Assembly: GCF_025420585.1 (NCBI RefSeq)
Contig: NZ_JAOEGB010000024.1
Span: 1 to 64,000, forward strand
Origin: Planotetraspora sp. A-T 1434
Lineage (GTDB): Bacteria; Actinomycetota; Actinomycetes; Streptosporangiales; Streptosporangiaceae
Direction: 5' to 3'
DNA: 64,000 nt
A program made the translations under genes and the position numbers. Shown one piece after another: positions 1 to 10,221 of this stretch. The notes below the pieces were generated by a model, which did no database searches, was not told the origin of the DNA, and worked only from the letters and a program-made list of their open reading frames with translations. The first letter of the stretch is position 1; each line of letters begins with the position of its first letter.

Positions 1-283
1 TTTACCCGATATCTGATATCCCGTCGAATCGCACTGGGACATCCCGAAATCGGGTCGAATTAGAGGGAGTGACGAGAAGCCTAGCAGCCGATTTCCCTGA
101 GAGGGGTTGAGGCGCGCCGCGCTCCCCGCGTGCAAGAAGACTAGCACCCCTCAGAGGGTGCCGCGCACAACTTGGGCAACTTCCCAAACCTTCCCTCGCG
201 GCACGCCTCCCAAACCTCCCTCGTCCCTCAATGACAAGTCACGGGACGAGTCGCGGAAGGACGAGTCACAGCAGGACGCGCTG
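1..283. other. Intergenic edge, no gene seen
   Basis: No coding region could be supported left of valS. In many actinomycetes folC follows valS, but no folC reading frame is visible here, so either the spacing is longer or the order differs. The stretch holds a small palindrome (GATATC-T-GATATC near position 8), a CCCGA-AA-TCGGG hairpin near 44 and an imperfect direct repeat (TCCCAAACCT followed by CCCTCG near 182 and 207). Their meaning is unknown. Confidence 0.5.
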
Positions 284-2863
284 CTACGCCGGCAGCGCCG
301 CCAGGTGGGCTTCGAGGCGGGCGATGTCCTCCTCCGCCTGCGCGGCACGGCCACGGACCTTGGCGACGACATCCTCGGGCGCCTTGGCCATGAACTGCTC
401 GTTGCCCAGCTTGCCGGTGACCTGAGCGTGCTCCTTGCGGGCCGCGGCCAGGTCCTTCTCCAGCCTCTTGCGCTCGGCCGCGACGTCGATCGCACCCGCG
501 GTGTCGATCTCGACTCCGACGGCGCCCACAGTAAGCCGCGCCGTGGCGTTGAACGCCTCGGACGGCCCGTCGAGCCGGAGCAGCGACCTGATCGCTCCCT
601 CATGGGCCGTGAGAGCCGTACCGGACAGGGACAGGCGTGCGGCGACCCGCTGGCCGGGCTTCAGCCCCTGGTCTGACCGGAACCGGCGCACCTCCGTGAC
701 CAGCTCCTGGAGGTCGGCGATCTCCTGTTCCGCCGCCGGGTCGGCCAACTCGAGCGAGACGACCGGCCACGGCGCGACCACGAGAGAGTCGCCACCCGTC
801 AGGGCGCGCCACAGCTCCTCGGTCACGAACGGCACCAGCGGGTGGAGCAGCCGCAGCAGCGCGTCGAAGACGTGGCCGAGGACGCGCTTGGTGTTTTCGG
901 CGACCTCACCGCCCTGGGCGATCTGGACCTTGGCCAGCTCGACGTACCAGTCGCAGACCTCGTCCCACGCGAAGTGGTAGAGCGCGTCCGAGATCTTGGC
1001 GAACTCGAAGTCCTCGAAGGCCGCGTCCACCGACCCCACGACCGTCTGCAGCCGCGACAGGATCCACCGGTCGGCGGGCGTCAGCTCCGCCGGCAGGCCG
1101 TCCGAGACCGCGCCGTTCATCAGCGCGAACCGCGTCGCGTTCCAGATCTTGTTGCAGAAGTTGCGCGAGCCGGCCGCCCAGTCCTCGCTGATGGCCACGT
1201 CCGAGCCGGGGTTGGCCCCCCGGAGCAGCGTGAAGCGCGTGGCGTCGGCTCCATAGCGCGCGATCCAGTCGAGCGGGTCCACGACGTTGCCGAACGACTT
1301 GGACATCTTCTTGCCGAACTGGTCGCGGACCATGCCGTGCAGCGCGACCGTGCGGAAGGGCGGCTCCCCGTCCATGGCGTACAGGCCGAACATCATCATC
1401 CGGGCGACCCAGAAGAACAGGATGTCGTAGCCCGTGACCAGCACGGTCGTGGGATAGAACCGCGCCAGGTCGGGCGTGGCCTCCGGCCAGCCCAGCGTGG
1501 AGAACGGCCACAGGCCCGAGGAGAACCAGGTGTCGAGCACGTCCGGGTCCTGCTCGTAGCCGGCCGGCGGCTCCTCGTCCGGTCCGACGCACACGACCTC
1601 GCCGCCCGGGCCGTACCAGACGGGGATCCGGTGACCCCACCAGAGCTGGCGGGAGATGCACCAGTCGTGCATGTCGTCGACCCAGTCGAAGTAGCGCTTG
1701 GCCAGCTCCGGCGGGTGGATTCGGGTCCGGCCGTCGCGGACGGCGTCGCCCGCGGCCTTCGCGAGCGGCGAGACGTTGACGAACCACTGCAGCGACAGCC
1801 GCGGCTCGACCACGGTCTTGCACCGAGAGCAGTGGCCCACGGAGTGGGCGTAGGGCCGCTTCTCGGCGACGATACGGCCCTGCTGGCGCAGCGCGCCCAC
1901 CACGGCGGGCCGCGCCTCGAACCGGTCGAGGCCCAGGAAGGGCCCGTGGGCCGTGATGACGCCCCGCTCATCCATGATCACGAGGGATTCCAGGGAGTGA
2001 CGGCGCCCGATCTCAAAGTCGTTCGGGTCGTGGGCGGGGGTCACCTTGACCGCGCCGGTGCCGAAGGAGGGATCCACGTGCTCGTCGGCGACGACCGGGA
2101 TCTTCCGCCCGGTGAGGGGCACCTCCACGAACTTGCCGACGAGGTGCGCGTAGCGCTCGTCGGAGGGGTGGACCGCCACAGCGGTGTCGCCGAGCATCGT
2201 CTCCGCGCGGGTCGTGGCGACCACGATCTCCGCGTCGCCCGAGCCGTACCGGATCGAGACGAGCTCGCCGTCGTCCTCGCTGTGCTCCACCTCGATGTCG
2301 GACAGCGCGGTGAGGCAGCGGGGACACCAGTTGATGATCCGCTCCGCGCGGTAGATGAGCCCGTCGTCGAAGAGCCGCTTGAAGATCGTCTGGACGGCCC
2401 GGGAGAGCCCCTGGTCCATCGTGAAGCGCTCGCGCGACCAGTCGACGCCGTCGCCGAGCTTCTTCATCTGGCCGAGGATCCGCCCGCCGGACTCCTCCTT
2501 CCACTGCCAGACCCGCTCGACGAACGCCTCGCGCCCGAAGTCGTGGCGGGACAGGCCCTCCTTGGCGATCTCACGCTCGACGACGTTCTGCGTCGCGATG
2601 CCGGCGTGGTCCATGCCCGGCAGCCACAGCGTCTCGAAGCCCCGCATGCGGGCCCGTCTGGTCAGCGCGTCCTGCACGGAGTGGTCGAGCGCGTGCCCGA
2701 CGTGGAGAGAGCCCGTCACGTTCGGCGGGGGGAGCACGATGCTGTACGGCTCACGCCCGCTGCCCGGGTCCGCGGTGAAGTAGCCCTCCGATACCCAGCG
2801 CTCGTAGCTCCGGGTCTCGACATCTGCGGGCGCGTACTGGGTAGGCAGCTCAGGCGTTGTCAT
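284..2863 (-). CDS. valS: Valine--tRNA ligase (ValRS)
   Basis: Cytoplasmic class I aminoacyl-tRNA synthetase that charges tRNA-Val with valine and edits mischarged threonine. The protein is about 859 residues, normal for bacterial ValRS. The HIGH-type motif reads [13 protein letters not shown] (about residues 44-57) and the KMSKS loop reads KKMSKSFGN (about 518). The C terminus has the usual ValRS coiled-coil arm rich in Arg, Lys and Glu. An upstream in-frame TTG three codons earlier exists, but the ATG giving MTTPELPTQ is preferred. The gene lies downstream of clpX on the same strand after a gap of about 115 bases, an arrangement common in actinobacteria. Confidence 0.97.
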   Translation of the reverse strand: MTTPELPTQYAPADVETRSYERWVSEGYFTADPGSGREPYSIVLPPPNVTGSLHVGHALDHSVQDALTRRARMRGFETLWLPGMDHAGIATQNVVEREIAKEGLSRHDFGREAFVERVWQWKEESGGRILGQMKKLGDGVDWSRERFTMDQGLSRAVQTIFKRLFDDGLIYRAERIINWCPRCLTALSDIEVEHSEDDGELVSIRYGSGDAEIVVATTRAETMLGDTAVAVHPSDERYAHLVGKFVEVPLTGRKIPVVADEHVDPSFGTGAVKVTPAHDPNDFEIGRRHSLESLVIMDERGVITAHGPFLGLDRFEARPAVVGALRQQGRIVAEKRPYAHSVGHCSRCKTVVEPRLSLQWFVNVSPLAKAAGDAVRDGRTRIHPPELAKRYFDWVDDMHDWCISRQLWWGHRIPVWYGPGGEVVCVGPDEEPPAGYEQDPDVLDTWFSSGLWPFSTLGWPEATPDLARFYPTTVLVTGYDILFFWVARMMMFGLYAMDGEPPFRTVALHGMVRDQFGKKMSKSFGNVVDPLDWIARYGADATRFTLLRGANPGSDVAISEDWAAGSRNFCNKIWNATRFALMNGAVSDGLPAELTPADRWILSRLQTVVGSVDAAFEDFEFAKISDALYHFAWDEVCDWYVELAKVQIAQGGEVAENTKRVLGHVFDALLRLLHPLVPFVTEELWRALTGGDSLVVAPWPVVSLELADPAAEQEIADLQELVTEVRRFRSDQGLKPGQRVAARLSLSGTALTAHEGAIRSLLRLDGPSEAFNATARLTVGAVGVEIDTAGAIDVAAERKRLEKDLAAARKEHAQVTGKLGNEQFMAKAPEDVVAKVRGRAAQAEEDIARLEAHLAALPA

Positions 2864-2977
2864 GATGCCCAATTCTAGGGACGTCGGCGTGCTGACCGTG
2901 CCGTCGTCAAATCGTGTTTCGTCTCCCCCGGGGCCGCTTCATGGCCGCACAGGGCCCTGCGACACGGGGGAGACGGC

Positions 2978-4261
2978 TCAGGCGGACTTCTCGCGCGGCG
3001 TGCGCTGCTGCTTGGCCTGAAGCTGGTCGCGTGGCACGAGCGTCGGGTTGACGTGCTCCAGCACGGCCTCTCTGGTGATCACGACACGGGCCACGTCCTG
3101 CCGGGAGGGCACCTCGTACATCACCGAGAGGAGGACCTCCTCCAGGATGGCCCGCAGACCCCGGGCGCCGGTGCCGCGGAGGATGGCCTGGTCCGCGATC
3201 GCCTCCAGGGCGTCGTCGGAGAACTCCAGCTCGACGTTGTCCAGCTCGAACAGGCGGCGGTACTGCTTCACGAGCGCGTTGCGCGGCTCGGTCAGGATCT
3301 GGATCAGCGCTTCCCTGTCGAGGTTGTGCACCGACGTGATCACTGGCAGCCGGCCGACGAACTCGGGGATCATGCCGAACTTCAGCAGATCCTCCGGCAT
3401 GACGTCGGAGAAGATGTCCGAGGAGTCGGCCTCCTCCTTGGAGTGGATGATGGCGTTGAAGCCGATCCCCTTCTTGCCGACCCGTGACTCTATGATCTTC
3501 TCCAGCCCGGCGAAGGCCCCACCGCAGATGAACAGCACGTTCGTGGTGTCGATCTGGATGAACTCCTGGTGAGGATGCTTGCGGCCGCCCTGCGGGGGCA
3601 CGCTCGCAGTCGTCCCTTCCAGGATCTTCAGGAGCGCCTGCTGGACCCCCTCGCCCGACACGTCGCGGGTAATCGACGGGTTCTCGCTCTTTCGGGCGAT
3701 CTTGTCGACCTCGTCGATGTAGATGATGCCGGTCTCGGCCTTCTTGACGTCGTAGTCCGCGGCCTGAATCAGCTTGAGGAGGATGTTCTCGACGTCCTCG
3801 CCGACGTATCCGGCCTCGGTCAGCGCCGTCGCGTCGGCGATGGCGAACGGCACGTTGAGCATCTTCGCGAGGGTCTGCGCCAGGAGGGTCTTGCCGGAGC
3901 CCGTCGGGCCGAGCAGAAGGATGTTGGACTTCGCCAGCTCCAGGCCGTCGTCGCGGCCGCGCTCACCGGACTGCACGCGCTTGTAGTGGTTGTACACCGC
4001 CACCGACAGCGCCTTCTTCGCCTTGTCCTGACCGATGACGTAGGCGTCGAGGAACTCGTAGATCTCGCGCGGCTTGGGAAGGTTGTCCCATTTGAGCTCG
4101 GAGGATTCGGACAGCTCCTCCTCGATGATCTCGTTGCAGAGATCGATGCACTCATCGCAGATGTAGACGCCTGGTCCGGCGATGAGCTTCTTGACCTGCT
4201 TCTGGCTCTTGCCACAGAACGAGCACTTCAGCAGGTCTCCCCCGTCGCCGATGCGTGCCAC
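2978..4261 (-). CDS. clpX: ATP-dependent Clp protease ATP-binding subunit ClpX
   Basis: AAA+ unfoldase that feeds substrates to the ClpP1P2 peptidase. The N-terminal zinc-binding domain shows CSFCGKSQ followed by CDEC, Walker A is GPTGSGKT near residue 120, Walker B is IIYIDEVDK near 180, and the ClpP-docking loop reads GKKGIGF. I chose the GTG at 4261 ([15 protein letters not shown]) because an AAAGGAG ribosome-binding site lies just before it and because it gives 427 residues, the size of streptomycete ClpX. The longer open frame upstream has no family support. The clpP1-clpP2 pair lies about 195 bases upstream on the same strand. Confidence 0.97.
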   Translation of the reverse strand: MARIGDGGDLLKCSFCGKSQKQVKKLIAGPGVYICDECIDLCNEIIEEELSESSELKWDNLPKPREIYEFLDAYVIGQDKAKKALSVAVYNHYKRVQSGERGRDDGLELAKSNILLLGPTGSGKTLLAQTLAKMLNVPFAIADATALTEAGYVGEDVENILLKLIQAADYDVKKAETGIIYIDEVDKIARKSENPSITRDVSGEGVQQALLKILEGTTASVPPQGGRKHPHQEFIQIDTTNVLFICGGAFAGLEKIIESRVGKKGIGFNAIIHSKEEADSSDIFSDVMPEDLLKFGMIPEFVGRLPVITSVHNLDREALIQILTEPRNALVKQYRRLFELDNVELEFSDDALEAIADQAILRGTGARGLRAILEEVLLSVMYEVPSRQDVARVVITREAVLEHVNPTLVPRDQLQAKQQRTPREKSA

Positions 4262-4455
4262 CCCAGATACTCCTTTGCGTGGGACCGCCCTGCCGCCGCG
4301 GTCACTTCCGTCCGCGACCCGATCTTGCTCCGGCGCGAAACCGTCATCCCGCTCAAGTTTCGACGTTACCGTCTTCTGGGCCCTCAGTGAGCCCCCTAGC
4401 GGTGAGTCGCACCGGAACGTGCCCAATTGGGCACCGTTCCGGTGCGGCAACTCCC

Positions 4456-5121
4456 TCAGGAAGCGGCGATCGCGGCCGCGCGCTTCTTGCGTGACGGGAT
4501 GATGTCGTCCACCAGCCCGTACGCCTTCGCCTCCTCAGCGCTGAGGATCTTGTCTCGCTCGATGTCCCTGCGCACCTCGTCGGGCGTCTTGCCCGAGTGC
4601 TTCGCCACGATCTCCTCGAGAAGGGACCGCATTCGCAGGATCTCACGAGCTTGGATCTCGATGTCGCTTCCCTGGCCGCCGCCCTCGGTGGAGGGCTGGT
4701 GGATCAGGACGCGAGCGTTGGGCAGCGCGAACCGCTTGCCCGGGGTCCCTCCGGCCAGCAGGACCGCCGCGGCCGAGGCCGCCTGGCCCAGACAGACCGT
4801 CTGGATCTCGGGACGGACGAACTGCATCGTGTCGTAGATCGCCGTCATGGCCGTGAACGACCCGCCCGGCGAGTTGATGTACATGCTGATGTCGCGGTCC
4901 GGGTCGAGCGACTCCAGCGTCAGCAGCTGAGCCATCACGTCGTTCGCCGAAGCGTCGTCGATCTGGACGCCGAGGAAGATGATGCGGTCCTCGAACAGCT
5001 TGTTGTACGGGTTCATCTCCTTCACGCCGTAGGACGTGCGTTCGACGAACGAAGGAAGGACATAGCGGCCGTTGATGTCTCCCGGCCGGATCAGCTCACT
5101 CACTTCGAAAGCTCCAGTCAT
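4456..5121 (-). CDS. clpP2: ATP-dependent Clp protease proteolytic subunit ClpP2
   Basis: Serine peptidase subunit of about 221 residues, second of a tandem pair. Catalytic residues are readable as Ser in [11 protein letters not shown] (about 114), His in [10 protein letters not shown] (about 139) and Asp in RRDIERDK (about 185). In actinobacteria ClpP1 and ClpP2 form a mixed tetradecamer that works with ClpX and ClpC1. Its ATG overlaps the TGA of clpP1 (ATGA), so the two are translationally coupled. The C terminus is basic ([12 protein letters not shown]). Confidence 0.96.
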   Translation of the reverse strand: MTGAFEVSELIRPGDINGRYVLPSFVERTSYGVKEMNPYNKLFEDRIIFLGVQIDDASANDVMAQLLTLESLDPDRDISMYINSPGGSFTAMTAIYDTMQFVRPEIQTVCLGQAASAAAVLLAGGTPGKRFALPNARVLIHQPSTEGGGQGSDIEIQAREILRMRSLLEEIVAKHSGKTPDEVRRDIERDKILSAEEAKAYGLVDDIIPSRKKRAAAIAAS

Positions 5122-5762
5122 GAGACGGCGCCCTCGGAGGGCACCTGCCGCGCGCTGCGCACGACGTGGTCGATGAAGCCGTAGTCCTTGGCCTCCTCGG
5201 CCGTGAACCAGCGGTCGCGGTCGGAGTCGCGCTCGATCTGGTCGAGCGGCTGGCCCGTGTGGAACGCGATGCGCTCCGCGAGGGTCTTCTTGACGTAAAG
5301 CATCTGCTCGGCCTGGATCGCGATGTCGGCCGCGGTTCCGCCGATGCCGCCGGACGGCTGGTGCATCATGATGCGCGCGTTGGGCAGGGCGTAGCGCTTG
5401 CCCGAGGCGCCGGCGCAGAGCAGGAACTGGCCCATGGAGGCGGCCAGGCCCATCGCCACCGTGCACACGTTGTTCGGCACATACTCCATCATGTCGTAAA
5501 TCGCCATGCCGGCCGTCACCGAGCCGCCCGGGGAGTTGATGTAGAGCCAGATGTCGCGATCCGGGTCGTCCGCGGCGAGGAGGAGCAGCTCGGCGCAGAG
5601 CCGGTTGGCCACCTCGTCGTTGACCTGGGTGCCGAGCACCACGATGCGCTCGCGCAGCAGCCGCTGGTAGAGCTGGTCTTCGAGGCGGAACGAGCCGTCC
5701 TCACGGCCACGTGCCTCGAAACCGGAGCCGGTGGGCGGGAAGAAGGTCGGCGGGCTGGTCAC
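5118..5762 (-). CDS. clpP1: ATP-dependent Clp protease proteolytic subunit ClpP1
   Basis: Serine peptidase subunit and first gene of the clpP1-clpP2 operon. The Ser in [11 protein letters not shown] (about 108), His in MMHQPSGG (about 132) and Asp in RDSDRDRWF (about 181) form the triad. The GTG at 5762 was taken because GGAAGGTG lies at good distance upstream and because 214 residues fits the family. The frame stays open further upstream without homology. A ClgR-like box lies about 90 bases before the start, consistent with the known control of actinobacterial clpP operons by ClgR. The stop overlaps the clpP2 start by four bases. Confidence 0.96.
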   Translation of the reverse strand: MTSPPTFFPPTGSGFEARGREDGSFRLEDQLYQRLLRERIVVLGTQVNDEVANRLCAELLLLAADDPDRDIWLYINSPGGSVTAGMAIYDMMEYVPNNVCTVAMGLAASMGQFLLCAGASGKRYALPNARIMMHQPSGGIGGTAADIAIQAEQMLYVKKTLAERIAFHTGQPLDQIERDSDRDRWFTAEEAKDYGFIDHVVRSARQVPSEGAVS

Positions 5763-5850
5763 AGCGTCACCTTCCGATGCGTCGTAATCGATTGGCTTTG
5801 CTTGTGACCTTAACGCGCGGCACAGACAGGTCATGCCTCCTCGACCGGCT

Positions 5851-5864
5851 GTTCGCTGACGGCG
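5851..5864. promoter_or_regulatory. ClgR-like operator before clpP1
   Basis: The sequence GTTCGC-TGACG-GCG matches the GTTCGC-N5-GCG pattern I recall for the streptomycete activator ClgR, which controls clpP1P2. It lies about 90 bases upstream of the clpP1 start in the tig-clpP1 gap (5763-6093), a sensible place for an activator. The box is a pattern match only, and the clgR gene is not in this window. Confidence 0.5.
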
Positions 5865-6019
5865 CATGTTCCACGGCGGATCGTCGCGCGACCGGCTCGT
5901 TCCCCGGCCCGGGCCCGGAATCCCCGCGCCCGCCGCGCGGTGAAAGCCCAGGCCCCCGCCGTACGGCCGGCACAGGCGGGAGCCGTACGACGAGGAATTT
6001 GCGGAGATTTGCCCGCTAT

Positions 6020-6059
6020 GAAACGAAAATCCCCGGCACGCCGAAGCGCACCGGGGATT
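6020..6059 (-). terminator. Rho-independent terminator after tig
   Basis: A perfect 9-bp stem (AATCCCCGG at 6028-6036 with CCGGGGATT at 6051-6059) with a 14-base loop lies 35 bases downstream of the tig stop. On the minus strand it is followed by the T-rich run ATTTTCGTTTC. It separates tig from the clpP1P2 operon. Apart from this and the ClgR-like box, nothing else was recognised in the 331-base tig-clpP1 gap. Confidence 0.8.
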
Positions 6060-6093
6060 CTCTACACGTAAATTTCGGGACGAGACCCGGTAA

Positions 6094-7476
6094 TCAGCTT
6101 TCCGCGGGCTCCGCCGGCGCGTCCTCGTCCTGCTCCTCCGGCTGCTGCTCGGTGTTGAGCTCGGCGTAGATGGCCTTGAGGTCGATATCGTTGCCCGACT
6201 CGTCGGTCACCTTGGCGGCGTCCCCGACCACGGTCTTGGCCTTCTCGCGGACGATCTCCATCATGGCCAGCGTGAGCTGGTCGTTGTCGGCCAGGTGCTG
6301 GGCCAGCGTGTTCGGCGCGACGCCGAGCTGCATGGCGCGGCGCACCACGAAGTCGGTGAGCTCCTGCTCGCTGACGCCGATCTCCTCGGACTTCACGATC
6401 TTGTCGAGGACGAAACCGGTCTTCAGCGCCTTGGCGGAGTTGGCCTCGAACTCGGCGAAGCGCTCGTCCTCGGTCGTCTGGTAGAGGCGGAAGTACGCCT
6501 CACGGCTCAGGCCGCTCTCGGCGATCTGGTGCTCGAGGTTGTGCTTGCGGGCGTCGATCTCGGCCTTGAGCGCGCTCTCGGGCAGCGGGATGTCGATCCT
6601 GTCCAGCAGCGCCTCAAGGGCCTTCTCGCGGCTCTGCATGACCTGGTCGATGAGCTTGTTGCGGCGGGCCTGCTCGCGGATGCTGTCCTTCAGCTCGTCG
6701 AGCGTGTCGAACTCGCTGGCCAGCTGGGCGAACTCGTCGTCCAGCTCGGGCAGGACCTTCTCCTTGACCGACTTGACGGTGATGATCACGTCGGCCTCCT
6801 CGCCGGCGTTCTCGCCGCCGACCAGGGTGGTCCGGAAGGTCTTCTCGTCGCCTGCGGCCATGCCGTCGAGCGCGTCGTCGAGCCCCTGGAGGACGGAGCC
6901 CGCGCCCACCTCGTAGGAAACGTCGGCGGCCTGCTGCTCGTCGATGTTGTTCCCGTCGATCTCGGCGCGCAGGTCCATGACGACGTAGTCGCCCTTGTGG
7001 GCCGGGCGCTCCACGCCGGTCAGCGTGGCGAACCGCTGGCGCAGGGCGTCGAGCTGGGCGTCGATGTCCGCGTCGGTCACCTCGGCGGCGTCGACGACGA
7101 TCTCGGTGCCCTCGTAGTCCGGCACGTCGAAGGCGGGGCGCACGTCGACCTCGGCGGTGAACTCGACCTGCTCACCGTCCTCGATCTTCGTGACCTCGAT
7201 CTCCGGCTGGCTCACCGGAAACACGTCGGTCTCGTCCACGGCCTGGCCGTACAGCTTGGGCAGGGCGTCGTTCAGGGTCTCCTCGAGAACCACCGCGCGG
7301 CCGAAGCGCTGCTCGATGATCCGGGCCGGCACCTTGCCAGGACGGAAGCCGGGCACGCGCACCTGCTGCGCGACCTTCTTGTAGGCGGCCTGCAGGCTCG
7401 GCTCGAGCTCTTTGAACGGCACCTCGACGGTGAGCTTGACCCGAGTAGGGCTGAGCTCCTCGACAGCGGTCTTCAC
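6094..7476 (-). CDS. tig: Trigger factor (ribosome-associated chaperone, PPIase)
   Basis: Nascent-chain chaperone of about 460 residues. The ribosome-docking signature reads VPGFRPGKVPARII in the N-terminal domain, the FKBP-type isomerase domain starts near AHKGDYVVMDL, and the C-terminal arms end in an acidic tail (EEQDEDAPAEPAES). The GTG at 7476 follows AAGGAGA and gives the family N terminus VKTAVEELSPTRVKL. The longer open frame has no support. The terminator at 6020-6059 closes the unit. In related genomes tRNA-Gly and tRNA-Pro sit close upstream of tig, but here about 3 kb of other genes intervene. Confidence 0.97.
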   Translation of the reverse strand: MKTAVEELSPTRVKLTVEVPFKELEPSLQAAYKKVAQQVRVPGFRPGKVPARIIEQRFGRAVVLEETLNDALPKLYGQAVDETDVFPVSQPEIEVTKIEDGEQVEFTAEVDVRPAFDVPDYEGTEIVVDAAEVTDADIDAQLDALRQRFATLTGVERPAHKGDYVVMDLRAEIDGNNIDEQQAADVSYEVGAGSVLQGLDDALDGMAAGDEKTFRTTLVGGENAGEEADVIITVKSVKEKVLPELDDEFAQLASEFDTLDELKDSIREQARRNKLIDQVMQSREKALEALLDRIDIPLPESALKAEIDARKHNLEHQIAESGLSREAYFRLYQTTEDERFAEFEANSAKALKTGFVLDKIVKSEEIGVSEQELTDFVVRRAMQLGVAPNTLAQHLADNDQLTLAMMEIVREKAKTVVGDAAKVTDESGNDIDLKAIYAELNTEQQPEEQDEDAPAEPAES

Positions 7477-7677
7477 GGGGTGGTCTCCTTGATCAAGCAT
7501 CTGGTGATCGCGGGCGCGTCGTGCACGGCAACCGCGGCACATTAACGCGCGCCGCGCCCACGTGATCGGCACACGGTTCTCCGCCGCCATCGCACATACC
7601 CCTTGGGCATGCTCCACTGTGGCGGGTGTCCAGCGCCAAGGGCAGTCTAGAACAGACAGGCGCCTAGGAGCGACTGA

Positions 7678-8541
7678 TCAGAGCTCTGCCATGATCTGCC
7701 GCAGCAGGTCGACCGTCTCCGCGGGGGTCGTGCTGACCGCGCAGAGCCGTTCCATGACCTCGCTGTATCGGTCCACCTCTTCGCGTTTGTCGAGGTAGAG
7801 GGCGCTCGCGAGCTGCTCGACGTAGACGATGTCGGGAAGCTCCACGTCGTTGAACCGCAGGATGCTGAAGGCACCGCCCTCTGCGGCGTGTCCTCCATAG
7901 TCGAACGGCATGACCTGGATGGTGATGTTCGGCTGGTTCATCAGGTCGATCAGATGCTGGAGCTGGCCCCGCATGACCTCGACGCCGCCGATCGGACGGC
8001 GCAGAGCCGCCTCGTCGATCACCGCCCAGAACAGCGGGCTCCTGTCGCCGTCCAGTACGCGCTGACGCTCCAGACGCAGGTCCACCCGTCTGGCGATCTC
8101 CTCCGGCGCCGCGCCCACCGCGCCCGCCATGATGACCGCCCGCGCGTACTCCTTGGTCTGCAGCAGGCCGGGGACGAACTGCACCTCGTAGGTGCGTATT
8201 CGCTCGGCCGCCTCCTCCAGCCCGACGTAGGCCTGAAACCAGGACGGCAGCAGGTCGTTGAAGCGGTGCCACCAGCCGGGCTCGTTGGCCTTCTCGACGA
8301 GGTCCATCACGACCGCCCGCGTCCGCTCGTCCTCCACGCCGTAGAGGCTGAGAAGGTCGGCCACGTCGCGTTCCTTGAAGCCGACCCTGCCGAGCTCCAT
8401 CCGGCTGATCTTGGATTCGGAGCCGCGGATCGTGGTTCCGGCCTGATCCCGAGTGATGCCCTTGGTCTCACGGAGCCGGCGAAGCTGGGAGCCCAGAAGG
8501 ATGCGGAGCGCCGTCGGGCCCGATCCAGGCTGGATCTGCAT
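7678..8541 (-). CDS. Helix-turn-helix (XRE) regulator with DUF5753 domain
   Basis: A DNA-binding protein of 287 residues. An N-terminal helix-turn-helix (LGSQLRRLRETKGITRDQAG, then ESKISRMELGR) is followed by the DUF5753 (Scr1-type) region typical of actinomycete regulators, with the recognisable stretches GWWHRFNDLLPSWFQ, YVGLEEAA, FVPGLLQTKEYARA and NITIQVMPFDYGGH. ATG at 8541 gives the better spacing to GGAGG; a GTG one codon earlier is possible. It is divergent from a small ATP-binding protein at 8832, the usual partner of this family, but no DUF397 gene is present. Such genes are abundant paralogues linked to differentiation and antibiotic control. The exact target is unknown. Confidence 0.9.
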   Translation of the reverse strand: MQIQPGSGPTALRILLGSQLRRLRETKGITRDQAGTTIRGSESKISRMELGRVGFKERDVADLLSLYGVEDERTRAVVMDLVEKANEPGWWHRFNDLLPSWFQAYVGLEEAAERIRTYEVQFVPGLLQTKEYARAVIMAGAVGAAPEEIARRVDLRLERQRVLDGDRSPLFWAVIDEAALRRPIGGVEVMRGQLQHLIDLMNQPNITIQVMPFDYGGHAAEGGAFSILRFNDVELPDIVYVEQLASALYLDKREEVDRYSEVMERLCAVSTTPAETVDLLRQIMAEL

Positions 8542-8703
8542 CACGGCGCCTCCCTCTCAGCTCGGCCCTTGTGTGCCGCCAAGCGGAGACCCGCACGACA
8601 CCTCCAGCCCACACAGTGTCACCACTTCTGGCCACGATGACAAGGTCTGATCTCCGTGTCCCTCCCCCATCTCATCGTCCAGTTCTCGATCGGCTCGTGC
8701 TTC

Positions 8704-8796
8704 TGCACGCGTCAGCTGCACGTGCATTTGGGTCTTGCAGCGCAGTCAAGGGTGATCCATGATGGCTTGGTGCATAGTGGGCCAAAGGTGCACCAA
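8704..8796. promoter_or_regulatory. Cluster of TGCA half-sites, candidate operator
   Basis: Six TGCA tetramers occur within 93 bases of the divergent promoter region, including CTGCACGTGCA near 8716 and an inverted repeat TTGGTGCA (8767-8774) / TGCACCAA (8789-8796) with a 14-base centre. The second arm lies about 35 bases before the ATP-binding protein start. The layout suggests binding sites for the adjacent regulator, but this is inference. Apart from this nothing was recognised in the 8542-8831 gap. Confidence 0.4.
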
Positions 8797-8831
8797 TTCT
8801 TTTAGACAGGCCAGCGGGAGGTACGGGCAGC

Positions 8832-9311
8832 ATGTCGGAGAAGCCCATATCCGCCGGCCAGTTGACCCGTGAGGTGCGAGTCAGGTGGTTTCTCCGGTCC
8901 GCCGGGGCGTCCGACACCACGACATGCCCGCTTCGTCCCCAGGCCGACTCCGTCAAGATGGCGCGGGACATCACAAGATCAACCCTTCGGCGATGGGGTC
9001 TGACCGCCCTCACTGAGGACGCGGCGCTCGTCGTTTCTGAACTCGTGACAAATGCCGTCCGTTACTCGCTGTATTCGACGCGGAGGCCGGACGATCACCC
9101 GATCACGCTGATGCTCGCCCGCGTCGTGCCCCACGTCCTCCTGGCAGTATCCGATCCCAGCGACGAGGTTCCTTCTCCGAAGGAGCCGGATTTCATCTCT
9201 GAGAACGGCCGCGGTCTCTACATCGTGGAGACCTACAGCCAGGCCTGGGGCTGGGATCCCCTCGACTGCGGCGGCAAGGCCGTCTGGGCCCTCTTCCGCG
9301 CCACCGACTGA
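8832..9311 (+). CDS. Small ATP-binding protein, RsbW-like HATPase
   Basis: A cytoplasmic protein of 159 residues with a GHKL-type ATPase fold. The N box reads VVSELVTNAVRYS and the glycine box reads ENGRGLYIVETYSQAWGW. These small proteins resemble anti-sigma factor kinases (RsbW/SpoIIAB type) and in actinomycetes are commonly encoded next to DUF5753 regulators, as here. GGGAGG precedes the ATG. Whether it phosphorylates an anti-sigma antagonist or acts only as a partner of the regulator cannot be told from sequence. Confidence 0.88.
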   Translation: MSEKPISAGQLTREVRVRWFLRSAGASDTTTCPLRPQADSVKMARDITRSTLRRWGLTALTEDAALVVSELVTNAVRYSLYSTRRPDDHPITLMLARVVPHVLLAVSDPSDEVPSPKEPDFISENGRGLYIVETYSQAWGWDPLDCGGKAVWALFRATD

Positions 9312-9507
9312 GCCCATCAACTGGGCCCCGGCTGGTCGCTGCCGCCTGGCGGCTCACCCTGGATGGAGCTCGCCCAAGGATTTCGGGTGAGTTTCCACGG
9401 GAAGGTGCCGACCTGAGCGGGGCCTGAGAGAACCTGGACGCCTTCGGCTGGCAGTGTCTCGACGTCGCGAAGGCCCACGGCGAGGTGGTCGCAGGAAGGG
9501 GACGAAG

Positions 9508-10176
9508 TTGTCGGAGCGATCAGGAACGCTCGCTGACGATCCGTTCAGTGGCCGGCACCCAACCAGTCACGAGCGGATGACGGGACTGCCCTGGGATGCG
9601 TCGTACCACGACGGTCCCGCGCCTTGGGACATTGACCGGCCGCAGCCAGCGATAGTGCGTTTGGCATTGGAAGGCGGATTCGCCGGAGCGGTGCTCGATG
9701 CGGGCTGCGGGACCGGCGAGAACGCTCTTCACGTCGCCTCGCTCGGATTGCCGGTTCTGGGCGTTGACGTGGCTGAGACGGCACTGGCGATCGCCCGGGA
9801 GAAGGCCGACATCCGTGGGATCGAGGTGGAGTTCGCTGCGGCTGACGCGTTCCGGCTGGAGCGTTTGGGGCGCAGGTTCGAGACGGTGCTGGACTGCGGA
9901 CTGTTCCACACCCTCGACGGCGAGGAGCGACCACGGTACGTGGCGAGTCTGGCGTCGGCGACCGAGCACGATGGAACCCTGTATGTGCTGTGCTTCAGTG
10001 ACGACGGTCCCGATACTGGCCCGCATCCCGTCAGTCAGGAAGAGCTGAGAGCGGCGTTCAACGCCAGCAATGGATGGAATGTCGCCGCCATCGAACCGGA
10101 CCGGGTTCAGACGAGATACCACGACGACGGCGCACCGGCCTGGTTCGCGACGATCAAACGAAGCTGGACCGCTTGA
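9508..10176 (+). CDS. Class I SAM-dependent methyltransferase
   Basis: About 222 residues with a Rossmann-type methyltransferase core. Motif I is AVLDAGCGTGENALH, the acidic loop after beta-2 is VLGVDVAETAL, and motif IV is ETVLDCGLFHTL. The start is uncertain. TTG at 9508 has a strong GGAAGG site; ATG at 9577 (MTGLPWDASYHDGPAPWDI) has a weak site but matches where homologues I recall begin. It sits in the accessory stretch between tig and tRNA-Gly. The substrate is unknown. The preceding 196 bases contain no supported gene. Confidence 0.85.
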   Translation: MSERSGTLADDPFSGRHPTSHERMTGLPWDASYHDGPAPWDIDRPQPAIVRLALEGGFAGAVLDAGCGTGENALHVASLGLPVLGVDVAETALAIAREKADIRGIEVEFAAADAFRLERLGRRFETVLDCGLFHTLDGEERPRYVASLASATEHDGTLYVLCFSDDGPDTGPHPVSQEELRAAFNASNGWNVAAIEPDRVQTRYHDDGAPAWFATIKRSWTA

Positions 10177-10221
10177 CCGGCACCGCACCCGCCGCGGTGG
10201 TGACCTTCCGAGGCGTCGTAG

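Noticed and set aside
842-2878. Long open frame on the plus strand opposite valS (over 650 codons)
   Set aside because: It is antisense to a clear ValRS. Such frames arise from GC-rich third positions; its translation is biased in Arg, Val and Asp with no domain.
9411-9507. Open stretch reading ENLDAFGWQCLDVAKAHGE before the methyltransferase
   Set aside because: It has no start codon, is closed by a stop just upstream, and I recognise no family.
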